Below, piece by piece: positions 45,013 through 54,372 of a DNA stretch of 64,000 bases. The position numbers were made by a program, and so were the translations under genes. Location: NCBI RefSeq assembly GCF_031157375.1, contig NZ_JAVIFV010000001.1, forward strand, positions 1,240,001-1,304,000, read 5' to 3'. The notes below the pieces were generated by a model. That model saw nothing but the letters and a program-made list of their open reading frames with translations. It did no database searches and was not told the DNA's origin. The first letter of the stretch is position 1. Every line of letters starts with the position of its first letter. The DNA comes from Sphingosinicella sp. LHD-64. Lineage in GTDB: Bacteria > Pseudomonadota > Alphaproteobacteria > Sphingomonadales > Sphingomonadaceae.

Positions 45013-45579
45013 ATGCCGCTGCCAAAGAATCTCCAGCAGAGCCAGATTGAGCGCGCCGTCGAATATATCGAAAAGGGAGCGACGGAACTCGTCGATCTCT
45101 ACTGGGAACAGGCGAATATATTCAGCGCGGTGATCGGGATACTGGGGATTCGAGCCCTCGACGTGTTCAGTCCGTATAAGCGGCACAAACACCCGGATAT
45201 CGCTCAACAGCGCTTTCCGGACTTGTCGCTCGGGGGCAAGCTCAATCCGTCCCCTTCGGAAGCGTTGGAATCCAAGGGAAGTTCGCGAGATTGGCCGATC
45301 CAGTCCCATTACAATCATCCCGGTTGGTATATCGTTTGGCGCTATCTTGTTGACGAAACAAAGACGATTCGACCCGATCGATCCGTGGTGATTTGGCGAG
45401 TGGACGTAGCATTCCTGGAAACGGAAGACTGGAAATACGAAGGCAGCAGAGCCGGGGCATCGCAAGGCGGCCGCACCCATACCTTCGGCCTAAGGAAGCC
45501 TGCCACCAAGCTTCGCGATGCAGCCGCTTATGCTCTTCCAGACATCGAGTTACGGGGCGGCAAACCAGTCCTGGTATGA
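45013..45579 (+). CDS. Probable type II restriction endonuclease (PD-ExK)
   Basis: The 188-residue protein has no signal or membrane segment. A PD-(D/E)xK-like active site is visible: P69-D70 in QRFPDLSLGG and E86-S87-K88 in EALESKGS, 15 residues apart. Conserved-looking segments SVVIWRVDVAFLETEDW and SQGGRTHTFGLRKPATKL follow; they remind me of the ApaLI-like family, but I cannot confirm that. The ATG at 45013 has GGGGGAAG close upstream. An in-frame TTG at 44932, overlapping the methyltransferase stop, would add 27 residues. Gene order and overlap support a restriction-modification pair. Confidence 0.75.
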   Translation: MPLPKNLQQSQIERAVEYIEKGATELVDLYWEQANIFSAVIGILGIRALDVFSPYKRHKHPDIAQQRFPDLSLGGKLNPSPSEALESKGSSRDWPIQSHYNHPGWYIVWRYLVDETKTIRPDRSVVIWRVDVAFLETEDWKYEGSRAGASQGGRTHTFGLRKPATKLRDAAAYALPDIELRGGKPVLV

Positions 45580-45584
45580 CGCGC

Positions 45585-45598
45585 TTCAAAATTTTGAA
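45585..45598. promoter_or_regulatory. Perfect 14-base palindrome between the nuclease and CDC48 genes
   Basis: TTCAAAATTTTGAA reads the same on both strands, with no loop. It lies 6 bases after the nuclease stop and 67 bases before the ATPase start. It is more like a protein-binding site than a terminator. Confidence 0.4.
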
Positions 45599-45664
45599 CC
45601 GTAAGGTGTACGATCCGTTGTCGGTCCCTATGTGGGGTGCTTCATAAGGGAAAGACTGGAGCCG

Positions 45665-47965
45665 ATGGCCGATCAGGAACGCCAACCCAAGCGCTTGCAG
45701 GTCGCGACGATGCGGCCGGGCGACAGCGGTCGCGGCATCGCCCGCCTGCCGCGCGCAACGATGACCGAGCTGGGTTTGGCGGAAGGCGACGTGATCGAGC
45801 TGGCGGGCAAGCGCACCACGCCGGCCCGCGCCGTCGGCCCCTATCCCGAGGACGAGGAGCTTGCGATCATCCGCCTCGACGGCCTGCAGCGCGCCAATGC
45901 CGAGATCGGCACCGGCGATTTCGTCGAGGTCCGCAAGGCCGACGCCAAGCCGGCCCAGCGCGTCGTCTTCGCACCTGCACAAAAGAATCTCCGCCTGCAC
46001 GGCTCCGCCCAGGCGCTGAAGCGCAGCTTCGGCATGAAGCCGATCACCGCCGGCGACGTCGTCGCCACCACCGGCCAGCAGCAGATGCCGCGCGGCGATC
46101 TGCCGCCGGAGCTGCGGCAGATGCTGACCGCGCCGGCCTATGCGCTCCAGGAGATCCGGCTCGTCGTCGTCTCGACCGTGCCCAAGGGCATCGTCCTCAT
46201 CGACGCCAATACCGAGGTCGAGCTTCGCCCCGAATATACCGAGGCCAAGGAGACGCGCCGCGCCGACGTCACCTATGACGATATCGGCGGCATCGGCAGC
46301 ACGATCGATCAGCTGCGCGAGATGGTCGAGCTTCCCTTGCGCTATCCCGAGATCTTCGAGCGGCTGGGCGTCGATCCGCCCAAGGGCGTGCTGCTGCATG
46401 GCCCGCCCGGCACCGGCAAGACCCGCCTGGCGCGCGCCGTCGCCAACGAGAGCGATGCCAGCTTCTTCCACATCGCCGGCCCGGAGATCATGGGATCGGC
46501 CTATGGCGAGAGCGAGAAGCGCCTGCGCGACCTGTTCGAGGAAGCCTCCGCCAATGCGCCGGCGATCATCTTCATCGACGAGATCGATTCGATCGCCCCC
46601 AAGCGCGGGCAGGTGACCGGCGAGACCGAGAAGCGGCTCGTCGCCCAGCTCCTCACCCTGCTCGACGGCCTGGAGCCCAGGCAGAATCTCGTCGTCATCG
46701 CCGCGACCAACCGGCCCGAGGCGATCGATGAAGCCCTCAGGCGGCCCGGCCGCTTCGACCGCGAGATCGTGATCGGCGTCCCCGACGAGAGCGGCCGCCG
46801 CGAGATCCTCGCCATTCACACCCGCGGCATGCCGCTCGCCACCGACGTCGAGCTGGGCGGTCTCGCCCGCCAGACCTACGGCTTCGTCGGCGCCGACCTC
46901 GCCGCGCTCACCCGCGAGGCGGCGATCGAGGCGGTGCGGCGGATCATGCCGGAGCTCAATCTCGAGGAAGGGACGATCCCGCCCGAGGTGCTCGACACGC
47001 TCTCGGTCACCCGCAAGGATTTCGAGGAGGCGCTGAAGCGCGTTCAGCCGTCCGCGATGCGTGAGGTGATGGTCCAGGCGCCGAACATCGGCTGGGCCGA
47101 TGTCGGCGGCGTCGACGACGCGCGCGAGCGGCTGCGCGAGGGCGTCGAGCTGCCCCTGAAGCACCCCGACGCCTTCCGACGGCTCGGCATCCGGCCGGCC
47201 AAGGGCTTCCTGCTCTATGGTCCGCCCGGCACCGGCAAGACCCTCCTCGCCAAGGCGACGGCGCGTGAGGCGGAGGCGAACTTCATCGCCACCAAGTCCT
47301 CCGACCTCCTCTCCAAATGGTATGGCGAGAGCGAGCAGCAGATCGCCCGCCTGTTCGCCCGCGCCCGCCAGGTCGCGCCGACGGTGATCTTCATCGACGA
47401 GCTGGACAGCTTGGTTCCGGCGCGCGGCGGCGGCCTCGGCGAGCCGCAGGTCACCGAGCGCGTGGTCAATACGATCCTCGCGGAGATGGACGGCCTCGAG
47501 GAGCTGCAATCGGTCGTCGTCATCGGCGCGACCAACCGGCCGAACCTCATCGATCCGGCGCTGCTCCGCCCTGGCCGTTTCGACGAGCTCGTCTATGTCC
47601 CCGTTCCCGACGCGGAGGGCCGCCGCCACATCCTCGGCATCCACACCAAGAACATGCCGCTCGCCGACGACGTCGATCTCGATTCGCTTGCCCAGCGCAC
47701 CCTGCGCTTTACCGGCGCGGACCTCGAGGATCTCGTCCGCCGCGCCGGCCTGTTCGCGCTGCGCGAGCGGATCGAGGCGGCCACCGTCACGATGGCGGAG
47801 TTCGAACGCGCCCTCGACGACACCCGTCCCTCGGTCACCGAGGAGATGGAGCGCGACTATGAGCAGATCCAGGCCAGCCTCAAGCAGGAGGCGCGCAGCA
47901 TCGGCTCCGGCGGCATCGGCTTCGTCGTCCCCGGCATGCTGACGCCGCGGGGTCCGAAAGGCTAG
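45665..47965 (+). CDS. CDC48/VCP-type AAA ATPase
   Basis: The 766-residue protein has the archaeal CDC48/p97 plan. The N domain (double-psi barrel, residues 1-190) starts with [20 protein letters not shown]. Two AAA modules follow, each with Walker A GPPGTGKT (246-253 and 519-526), Walker B ([10 protein letters not shown] and [10 protein letters not shown]) and arginine-finger [18 protein letters not shown] segments. It should be a hexameric cytosolic unfoldase. The ATG at 45665 has a GGAG site, 5 bases upstream; a longer in-frame start is not needed by the domain. CDC48 homologues are known but uncommon in bacteria. Confidence 0.95.
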   Translation: MADQERQPKRLQVATMRPGDSGRGIARLPRATMTELGLAEGDVIELAGKRTTPARAVGPYPEDEELAIIRLDGLQRANAEIGTGDFVEVRKADAKPAQRVVFAPAQKNLRLHGSAQALKRSFGMKPITAGDVVATTGQQQMPRGDLPPELRQMLTAPAYALQEIRLVVVSTVPKGIVLIDANTEVELRPEYTEAKETRRADVTYDDIGGIGSTIDQLREMVELPLRYPEIFERLGVDPPKGVLLHGPPGTGKTRLARAVANESDASFFHIAGPEIMGSAYGESEKRLRDLFEEASANAPAIIFIDEIDSIAPKRGQVTGETEKRLVAQLLTLLDGLEPRQNLVVIAATNRPEAIDEALRRPGRFDREIVIGVPDESGRREILAIHTRGMPLATDVELGGLARQTYGFVGADLAALTREAAIEAVRRIMPELNLEEGTIPPEVLDTLSVTRKDFEEALKRVQPSAMREVMVQAPNIGWADVGGVDDARERLREGVELPLKHPDAFRRLGIRPAKGFLLYGPPGTGKTLLAKATAREAEANFIATKSSDLLSKWYGESEQQIARLFARARQVAPTVIFIDELDSLVPARGGGLGEPQVTERVVNTILAEMDGLEELQSVVVIGATNRPNLIDPALLRPGRFDELVYVPVPDAEGRRHILGIHTKNMPLADDVDLDSLAQRTLRFTGADLEDLVRRAGLFALRERIEAATVTMAEFERALDDTRPSVTEEMERDYEQIQASLKQEARSIGSGGIGFVVPGMLTPRGPKG

Positions 47966-48051
47966 CCGCCGGATCCCGGAACCGGGCGTACCTGCGCGCT
48001 GCCGGCAGGGCACTGGAAAACCGGCGCTCTTCCCACTAGATACGCGCACCC

Positions 48052-49248
48052 ATGACGCAAGCGATGCCCATTCCCGGTCATATCGACCCGGTCACCGTGC
48101 CGCGCCCCGCGCCGGCGCGCGAGGATGCGCGCGTCGAGCTGGTCGGCCTGTCCAAGGCCGAAATGCGCGAGGCGCTGGCGGCCGCCGGGCTCGACGACAA
48201 GCAGGCGAAGCTGCGCGCCAAGCAGCTCTGGCACCAGATCTACAATCGCGGCGCCACCGGCTTTGCCGCGATGAGCGACATCGCCAAGCCGCAGCGCGCT
48301 TGGCTCGCCGAGCGCTTCACCATCGGCCGGCCGGAGGTGGTCGTCGCGCAGGTCTCGACCGACGGGACGCGCAAGTGGCTGCTGCGCACCGTCGACGGCC
48401 ACGATTTCGAGATGGTGTTCATCCCCGACGCGGACCGCGGCACGCTCTGCGTCTCCAGCCAGGTCGGCTGCACGCTCAACTGCCGCTTCTGCCACACCGG
48501 CACGATGCGCCTGGTGCGCAACCTCGATGCCGGCGAGATCGTCGGCCAGGTGATGCTGGCGCGCGATTCGCTCGGGGAGTGGCCGAGCCAGCCCGAGGGC
48601 CGGATGCTCTCCAACATCGTCATGATGGGCATGGGCGAGCCATTGTACAATTTTGACAATGTTCGCGATGCTTTGAAAATTGTCATGGACGGCGACGGCC
48701 TCGGCCTGTCGCGGCGGCGGATCACGCTGTCGACCTCCGGTGTGGTGCCGATGATGGCGCGCGCCGGGGAGGAGATCGGCGTCAACCTCGCCGTCTCGCT
48801 CCATGCGGTGACCAAGGAAATCCGCGACGAGATCGTGCCTCTGAACCGCAAATACGGCATCGACGAGCTGCTCGAGGCCTGCGCCGCCTATCCCGGCGCC
48901 AACAATGCGCGGCGCATCACCTTCGAATATGTGATGCTGAAGGACAAGAACGACAGCGACGCAGATGCCCGCGAGCTGGTCCGCCTGATCCGCAAGTACA
49001 AGCTGCCCGCCAAGGTGAACCTGATCCCGTTCAACCCCTGGCCCGGCGCCGACTACGAATGCTCGTCGGACGAACGCGTGCAGCGTTTCTCCGACATCGT
49101 CTTCGAGGCCGGCATCTCCGCCCCGATCCGCCGCCCGCGGGGCCGCGACATCATGGCCGCCTGCGGGCAGCTCAAATCCGCGGCGGAAAAGAAGAGCCGC
49201 GCCGAACTGGACCGAATCGCGGCGGAAAAACAGGCGGCGTTGGCCTGA
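48052..49248 (+). CDS. rlmN: Dual-specificity 23S rRNA A2503 / tRNA A37 C2-methyltransferase
   Basis: The 398-residue radical SAM enzyme has the CxxxCxxC cluster motif C140-TLN-C144-RF-C147. RlmN landmarks are LWHQIYNRG in the N domain, [25 protein letters not shown], and the later catalytic cysteine region ending [14 protein letters not shown]. It methylates the C2 of adenine 2503 in 23S rRNA and A37 in some tRNAs, using a methyl-cysteine intermediate. Length fits the family. A stretch of about 50 residues before the core is charged and variable. Confidence 0.97.
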   Translation: MTQAMPIPGHIDPVTVPRPAPAREDARVELVGLSKAEMREALAAAGLDDKQAKLRAKQLWHQIYNRGATGFAAMSDIAKPQRAWLAERFTIGRPEVVVAQVSTDGTRKWLLRTVDGHDFEMVFIPDADRGTLCVSSQVGCTLNCRFCHTGTMRLVRNLDAGEIVGQVMLARDSLGEWPSQPEGRMLSNIVMMGMGEPLYNFDNVRDALKIVMDGDGLGLSRRRITLSTSGVVPMMARAGEEIGVNLAVSLHAVTKEIRDEIVPLNRKYGIDELLEACAAYPGANNARRITFEYVMLKDKNDSDADARELVRLIRKYKLPAKVNLIPFNPWPGADYECSSDERVQRFSDIVFEAGISAPIRRPRGRDIMAACGQLKSAAEKKSRAELDRIAAEKQAALA

Positions 49249-49341
49249 GCACCCAGGCGACCGACGAACCCATTGTTAACCCTGTTCCGCTAGCGCCTCG
49301 CCAAGGCGCCGCACCTGTCGTGCGCGCGCCCCGGAGGGGAG

Positions 49342-50409
49342 ATGACGGACCGCAGGGAAGCACACGCGGCAGGCCTCGGGATCGCCACCGTCGCGATCTA
49401 TATGGCGCTCGTCCTGGCGACCGGGCGCGTTGACCCAACGGATTTCGGGCGGCTCTTCCTGACCTATCTCAAGGGCAGCTTCGGATTGTGGCTGGTGATC
49501 GGCCTGCTGGGTCTGGTCTGGAAGCTCTACCAGAACCGGCCGAGGAGCGGGCCGGCACCATCGCCGTTCGCGGTCATGCTTGCATGGGGACGAACGCGCT
49601 GGGCACGCGATCATGGCATTTCGTTCTTCTGGCCGCCGCTTCTCTTCGCGTCGCTGATGGCGTCGTTCAACGCCTTCAAGCAAATGGTGCTGCCCCTCGC
49701 CGGCTTTCGCTTCGATCCGCTGTTTGCGGCGATGGACCGGACGCTCTTCCTTGGCCACGACCCGTGGCGTGTCACGCACGCTTTGCTGAGCTCGCCGGCA
49801 GCGACGGGGCTCATCAACGCCGCCTATCATGGCTGGTTTGTACCGATGGCGCTCGGGGTCATGATCTGCGCCTGGCTGCCCGATAGCAGCTATCGGCTGC
49901 GCACGCAGTATCTGCTGAGCTATATTGCCATGTGGATCGGTGTGGGAAGCGTGCTCGCCTTCCTCCTTCCCGCGGCCGGCCCCTGTTTCTATTCCCATTT
50001 CGTCGGCCCAGCGCCCGAATTCCAGGCGCTCATGAACCGATTGGCCGCAGACCAGGCGACACTCGGCGCGCCGCTCTCCGCGCTGACCTTTCAGAACGGC
50101 CTCCTTGATTCATTCGGCAGCGATACGCTGAGGGTCGGTGGCGGGATTTCCGCCATGCCTTCGGTCCACAATGGCCTGGCTGCTCTTTTCGCCTTTGCGG
50201 CCTTCCGGCTCAACCGCTGGGCGGGCTGGACAATGACGGCATTCGCGGCGCTGATCTGGATCGGCTCGATCCACCTCGGCTGGCACTATGCGATCGACGG
50301 CATCGTCTCGATTGCATTGGCCTGGGGAATCTGGACCGTGGCGGGACGAATCGCCGAACGTCTCGAACGCCAGCCCAAGCCGATGGAGGCCGCCGCCGCA
50401 ATTGCCTGA
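49342..50409 (+). CDS. PAP2-superfamily membrane enzyme, inositol-phosphorylceramide synthase-like
   Basis: The 355-residue protein has about seven membrane segments and a PAP2_3-type active site: GGISAMPSVHNGLAALFA with the first catalytic His, and HLGWHYAIDGIVSIAL with the second His and the Asp. This form (MPSVH, HY-ID) is shared with sphingomyelin/inositol-phosphorylceramide synthases. In a sphingolipid-making bacterium it could transfer a phospho-headgroup to a lipid, but plain phosphatase activity is equally possible. GGAGGGGAG ends 1 base before the ATG. It opens an envelope gene block. Confidence 0.82.
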   Translation: MTDRREAHAAGLGIATVAIYMALVLATGRVDPTDFGRLFLTYLKGSFGLWLVIGLLGLVWKLYQNRPRSGPAPSPFAVMLAWGRTRWARDHGISFFWPPLLFASLMASFNAFKQMVLPLAGFRFDPLFAAMDRTLFLGHDPWRVTHALLSSPAATGLINAAYHGWFVPMALGVMICAWLPDSSYRLRTQYLLSYIAMWIGVGSVLAFLLPAAGPCFYSHFVGPAPEFQALMNRLAADQATLGAPLSALTFQNGLLDSFGSDTLRVGGGISAMPSVHNGLAALFAFAAFRLNRWAGWTMTAFAALIWIGSIHLGWHYAIDGIVSIALAWGIWTVAGRIAERLERQPKPMEAAAAIA

Positions 50410-50496
50410 CGAGCAGGCCGTTGGCGGGCGTGCACTTTTCCTGTTGAAGTTTCGGACGAATGACGGAAGGCATCGTGGCGGGGACCCAGCCACGAG

Positions 50497-52083
50497 ATGC
50501 ATCCTTCAGAACCTTTCCCGACGGCCAAGGAACGCGACGCCTTCTGGGAAAGGCGGATCGTGCTCGTGCTGCTGCTCGTCCTCACCGCCTTGCCGATGGT
50601 TTGGCCGAACGTGCCGCCCCTGCTCGACCTTCCCGGACATATGGGCCGCTACCGGGTCCAGCTCGACCTCGCGAGTTCGCCAGCGCTCCAGCAATTCTAC
50701 ATGTTCGACTGGCGGCTGATTGGCAATCTCGGAGTCGATCTCCTTGTCGAGCTGCTCGCGCCGTTGATCGGGTTGGAGCTGGCGGTCAGGCTCATCGTTC
50801 TCGCGATCCCGCCGCTTACGGCCGGCGGGCTGCTCTGGGTCGCGCACGAAGTGCATGGACGGATTCCGCCGACAACACTTTTCGCGTTGCCGTTTGCGTA
50901 TAATTTTCCTTTCTTCTTCGGCTTTGCGAATTTCGCATTGTCGATGGCGCTGGCCTTGCTCGCCTTCGCGCTGTGGCTGCGGCTCGCCCGCAAGGGCCGA
51001 CCTGGGCTGCGCGCGATCCTGTTCGTGCCGATCTCGATGATCCTGTGGGTGGTTCATGCCTTCGGCTGGGGCACGCTCGGCGTGCTCGCCTTCTCGGCCG
51101 AGCTGGTCCGCCAGTTCGACCAGCGTCGCAGCGCCTGCCCGCCAGACCTGCTGGGCGGCGTTCAATGTTTCGTCGCCGCGGGCTTCTTCGCCGGCCTCCA
51201 CTGTCTCGCGTTGGCGCCACCACTCGGGCTGATGCTGCTCTGGCGTAGCGAGGCCGGCGGGCAGACCGGCGACTGGTTCAACTGGGAGCGCAAATGGGAA
51301 TGGGTGACCCAGGCGCTGCGCGATCGCTGGGAATGGTTCGATCTGGCTTCGGTCGGCCTCGTCAGCCTGATTCTCGCCGGCACGATCCTTTTCCCGCGCA
51401 GCTATTCGCGCAACCTGCTCGCCTCCACGCTGTTCCTAATAGTCGTCTTCATCCTGTTGCCGCGGATCGTGTTCGGCTCGGCCTATGCCGATATGCGTCT
51501 GGCGCCTTATCTGTTCGCGATCGGTCTCGTCGCGATCCGCTTCCCGTATCGCTTCCGCCACAGCGCTGTAACGGCGATCGGCATCATCGGCCTGTCCTTC
51601 TTCCTCGTCCGGACCGCCGCCACGACCGCGAGCACCTGGATCTACGATCAGCGCTACGACCGCGAACTCGCCGCACTGGCGCATGTCCCGCACGGTGCGC
51701 GGATGGTGAGCTTCGTCGGCCGCCCGTGCACCGAGCGCTGGGCGATGACCCGGCTGCTCCATCTGCCGGCGATGGCGATCGTGCGGCGCGAGGCCTTCTC
51801 GAACGACCAGTGGACGATGGCCGGCGCGCAGCTCCTTCAGGTCCGTTACCGGCCGGGCTGGCCGTTCATCCGCGACGCCAGCCAGGTCGTGACCTACTGG
51901 CGCTGCCGCAACGAGGTGTGGCGGACGATCGACGTCGCGCTCAAGACCTTCCCGCGTCACGGCTTCGACTATGTCTGGCTGATCGATCCGCCCCGTTACG
52001 ATCCAGCGCTGACCGAGGGCCTCACGCCGATCTGGCGCGATGGGACCAGCGTCCTCTATAGGGTCGATGACCGCAGCCTTTGA
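50497..52083 (+). CDS. Multi-pass membrane protein, GT-C glycosyltransferase-like
   Basis: The 528-residue protein has about 10 membrane helices in residues 20-400. An acidic first outer loop (PPLLDLPGHMGRY) and a soluble C-terminal region of about 130 residues follow the GT-C plan. I recognise no specific family. It lies 15 bases upstream of a GT2 polyprenyl-type transferase and probably uses the lipid-linked sugar that enzyme makes. Function is inferred from layout and context only. Confidence 0.6.
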   Translation: MHPSEPFPTAKERDAFWERRIVLVLLLVLTALPMVWPNVPPLLDLPGHMGRYRVQLDLASSPALQQFYMFDWRLIGNLGVDLLVELLAPLIGLELAVRLIVLAIPPLTAGGLLWVAHEVHGRIPPTTLFALPFAYNFPFFFGFANFALSMALALLAFALWLRLARKGRPGLRAILFVPISMILWVVHAFGWGTLGVLAFSAELVRQFDQRRSACPPDLLGGVQCFVAAGFFAGLHCLALAPPLGLMLLWRSEAGGQTGDWFNWERKWEWVTQALRDRWEWFDLASVGLVSLILAGTILFPRSYSRNLLASTLFLIVVFILLPRIVFGSAYADMRLAPYLFAIGLVAIRFPYRFRHSAVTAIGIIGLSFFLVRTAATTASTWIYDQRYDRELAALAHVPHGARMVSFVGRPCTERWAMTRLLHLPAMAIVRREAFSNDQWTMAGAQLLQVRYRPGWPFIRDASQVVTYWRCRNEVWRTIDVALKTFPRHGFDYVWLIDPPRYDPALTEGLTPIWRDGTSVLYRVDDRSL

Positions 52084-52098
52084 GGCTGCCCCACAAGG

Positions 52099-53148
52099 AT
52101 GCTTCGCGTGCCGCTGCCGCTTTCGATCGTCGTTCCCTGCTACAACGAGGAAGGCTGCCTCGGCGAGCTGCATGCCCGTTTGACGAAGGCGGCCGCCGCC
52201 GTTGCCGGCGACGATTACGAAATCGTCCTGATCAACGACGGCTCACGCGACCGCACCTGGGCGATCATGCAGGAGCTGGCCGGAACCGACCCGCATCTCG
52301 TCGCGATCAACCTGTCGCGCAATCACGGCCACCAGCTCGCGCTCACCGCCGGCCTCGACCTGTGCGCCGGCGAGCGGATCCTGGTCATCGACGCGGACCT
52401 GCAGGACCCGCCCGAATTGCTGCCGGACATGATGGCCGAGATGGATCGTCAAAAGGCCGACGTGGTCTATGCGGTGCGTCGCGCCCGGGCCGGCGAGACC
52501 GCGTTCAAGCGCGGCACTGCCAAAGCCTTCTACCGCCTGCTCTCCCGCCTTGCCGACATCGAGATTCCGGTCGACACCGGCGATTTCCGCCTGATGAGCC
52601 GGCGGGCGCTGGACGCGCTGCTCAGCCTGCCCGAGCAGGCGCGTTTCATCCGCGGCATGGTCGCGTGGGTCGGCTTCCGCCAGGTGCCGATCGCCTATGA
52701 CCGGGCCGAGCGCCATGCCGGCGAGACCAATTATCCGCTCGCCAAGATGATGCGCCTCGCGCTCGATGCGGTGACCGGTTTCTCCACCGCGCCGCTGCGC
52801 TTCGCCAGCCACATCGGCCTCTGGCTCGTCGCCGCCTCGATCCTCCTGTTCATCTATATCGGGATCGGCTTCTTTACGGGCAGCGCGATCCAGGGCTGGA
52901 CATCGCTGATGCTGGTCGTGGTGGTCCTCGGCGCCGTGCAGATGTTCGTGCTCGGCATGATCGGCGAATATCTCGGACGGCTCTACATCGAGGCGAAGCG
53001 CCGGCCGCTGTACATCGTCTCGGAGATCGCCGGCCGCGCCGGCGGCCGCCCGAGCCTCGGCCATGTCGCCGAAGGCGGCGCTCAGGGCAGCGAGACGATC
53101 GCCGCGAGCGAGACGCCGGGCGGGAACGGCAGCCGGCCGATCGCATAG
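52099..53148 (+). CDS. GT2 family glycosyltransferase, GtrB/DPM1-like
   Basis: The 349-residue enzyme has an N-terminal GT-A domain: LSIVVPCYNEEGCLGE, LINDGSRDRTW, the DADLQDPPELL metal motif and TGDFRLMSRRAL. Two C-terminal membrane helices follow (about 236-258 and 268-292), ending EYLGRLYIEAKRRP. This is the layout of enzymes that attach glucose or a similar sugar to undecaprenyl phosphate on the inner face. It works with GtrA-type flippases, and one is encoded close by. The last 67 bases overlap the convergent methyltransferase gene. Confidence 0.92.
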   Translation: MLRVPLPLSIVVPCYNEEGCLGELHARLTKAAAAVAGDDYEIVLINDGSRDRTWAIMQELAGTDPHLVAINLSRNHGHQLALTAGLDLCAGERILVIDADLQDPPELLPDMMAEMDRQKADVVYAVRRARAGETAFKRGTAKAFYRLLSRLADIEIPVDTGDFRLMSRRALDALLSLPEQARFIRGMVAWVGFRQVPIAYDRAERHAGETNYPLAKMMRLALDAVTGFSTAPLRFASHIGLWLVAASILLFIYIGIGFFTGSAIQGWTSLMLVVVVLGAVQMFVLGMIGEYLGRLYIEAKRRPLYIVSEIAGRAGGRPSLGHVAEGGAQGSETIAASETPGGNGSRPIA

Positions 53149-53810
53149 CGCTCCAGGCCGAAAATCTTCTCGAACAGGCTGTTGACCGGTCTCGGCGGCA
53201 GGCTGTCGTCGCTGTCTTCCTTGCCGGTGATCCGTCCCGCAACGCGCGCGCCCGCGGCGAGCGGGAACAGCAGGCTGTTGAACCAGCTCAGCATCTCGAT
53301 CTTCAGGCCGGCCTCGCCGATCACCGATCTCAGCGTGGCGCGCGTGTAGCGCCGCTTGTGGTGGTTGACGACGTCATGCGCGCTCCACATCCAGGGATGG
53401 GCCGGGACGGTGATCAGGATGCGCCCGCCGGGCTTCAGCTTGCGCGCCATGCCTTCCAGCGCGGCGCGATCCTCCTCGACATGCTCCAGCACGTCGAGGA
53501 TGGCGATGAGATCGTAGGCGCCGTCCTCGACACCGGTGAGCGCGGGCAGCGGCGCATTCATCACGACGCGGCCGAGCCGCCTGCTCGCGATGTCGCGCGC
53601 CGCGCCATCCACCTCGATCGCGTCCACCCGGCCGAAACCGCCGAGCATCGCCAGGTTGTGGCCGGTGCCGCAGCCGATCTCAAGGATGCGTGCGCCGACC
53701 GGTGGCGCGATCCGCCGCGCGATCAGATCGGAAAGGATTTCGCGGCGGGCACGATACCACCAATGCTGCTCGTCGAGCTCGGCCATCCGGTCGTAGACGA
53801 TGCGTTCCAT
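53082..53810 (-). CDS. Class I SAM-dependent methyltransferase
   Basis: The 242-residue protein has motif I ILEIGCGTGHN, DAIEVDGAA after strand 2, and YDLIAILDVLEHVEEDRAAL, typical of the UbiE/Methyltransf_11-23 group. The front (DEQHWWYRARREIL) and the late HHKRRYTRATLR segment are typical of methyltransferases in sugar or lipid glycosylation clusters. The 3' end overlaps the GT2 gene by 67 bases on the opposite strand, and both reading frames look intact there. It precedes no gene on its own strand but follows gtrA. Confidence 0.9.
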   Translation of the reverse strand: MERIVYDRMAELDEQHWWYRARREILSDLIARRIAPPVGARILEIGCGTGHNLAMLGGFGRVDAIEVDGAARDIASRRLGRVVMNAPLPALTGVEDGAYDLIAILDVLEHVEEDRAALEGMARKLKPGGRILITVPAHPWMWSAHDVVNHHKRRYTRATLRSVIGEAGLKIEMLSWFNSLLFPLAAGARVAGRITGKEDSDDSLPPRPVNSLFEKIFGLERYAIGRLPFPPGVSLAAIVSLP

Positions 53811-53868
53811 CAGGCTTTCGTCTCCCGGGCGGCACCAGCTCGCTGGTGCAGTGCGAGTGCGAACGAGA

Positions 53869-54282
53869 TCATGACCCGAACACCCACTGGCGGTTGAGCG
53901 CGAAGGTGACGAGCGGGGTCACGAACAGGATCGGGATCAGCGGCCACCACCAGGGGCCGTCGAGCATCGTGCTGTCGGTCAGCACGAAGACGAACAGCGC
54001 GTTGAGCCCCAGGCTCACCAGCGAGACGATGAAGAAACGGCTCGTCGTCCGCGCGGCGTTGTCGCGCACGCCGTGGCCGCGGAAGCTCCAGCGGCTGTGG
54101 AGGATGTAGCCGGTCACCATCGCGACGAAATAGCCTGCGAGATTGGCAATTTGCGGCGAGGTGATCTCCAGGCTCGCGAGCGGCGAATAGACGAGCGCGT
54201 AGAGCCCGGTGACGAAGCCGCCGACCAGGCCGAACCGGACCAGCTGTCCGATGATCGCGGGAATCGCGCCGCTTCGCTCCAT
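53869..54282 (-). CDS. GtrA-family membrane protein
   Basis: The 137-residue protein has four membrane helices and the GtrA pattern: LVRFGLVGGFVTGLYALVYS, ANLAGYFVAMVTGYILHSRW, FRGH, and the closing FALNRQWVF. GtrA proteins are thought to flip polyprenyl-linked sugars across the inner membrane. The ATG at 54282 is preferred; an in-frame GTG at 54294 would add four residues. It is divergent from the GT-C-like gene at 54373 and close to GtrB, so a three-part glycosylation system is likely. Confidence 0.92.
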   Translation of the reverse strand: MERSGAIPAIIGQLVRFGLVGGFVTGLYALVYSPLASLEITSPQIANLAGYFVAMVTGYILHSRWSFRGHGVRDNAARTTSRFFIVSLVSLGLNALFVFVLTDSTMLDGPWWWPLIPILFVTPLVTFALNRQWVFGS

Positions 54283-54372
54283 TTTCGTCGGCACCTGCCT
54301 TTCCTGCCGCGCTTGCCCTTTGACGCCGAGCGACTAATGCCCTTGCAAGGGGTTGAAAAGGGGCGAAAGTCG

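Noticed and set aside
45393-45647. 84-codon open frame overlapping the nuclease gene end
   Set aside because: It lies in another frame of a supported gene and has no recognisable features.
43530-45664. Prophage or integrative element carrying the R-M genes
   Set aside because: No integrase, transposase, attachment repeat or phage gene is visible; only base composition suggests transfer.
45242-48049. 935-codon open frame antisense to the CDC48 gene
   Set aside because: The plus strand has two complete AAA modules; the antisense reading is low-complexity Asp/Gly/Arg-rich.
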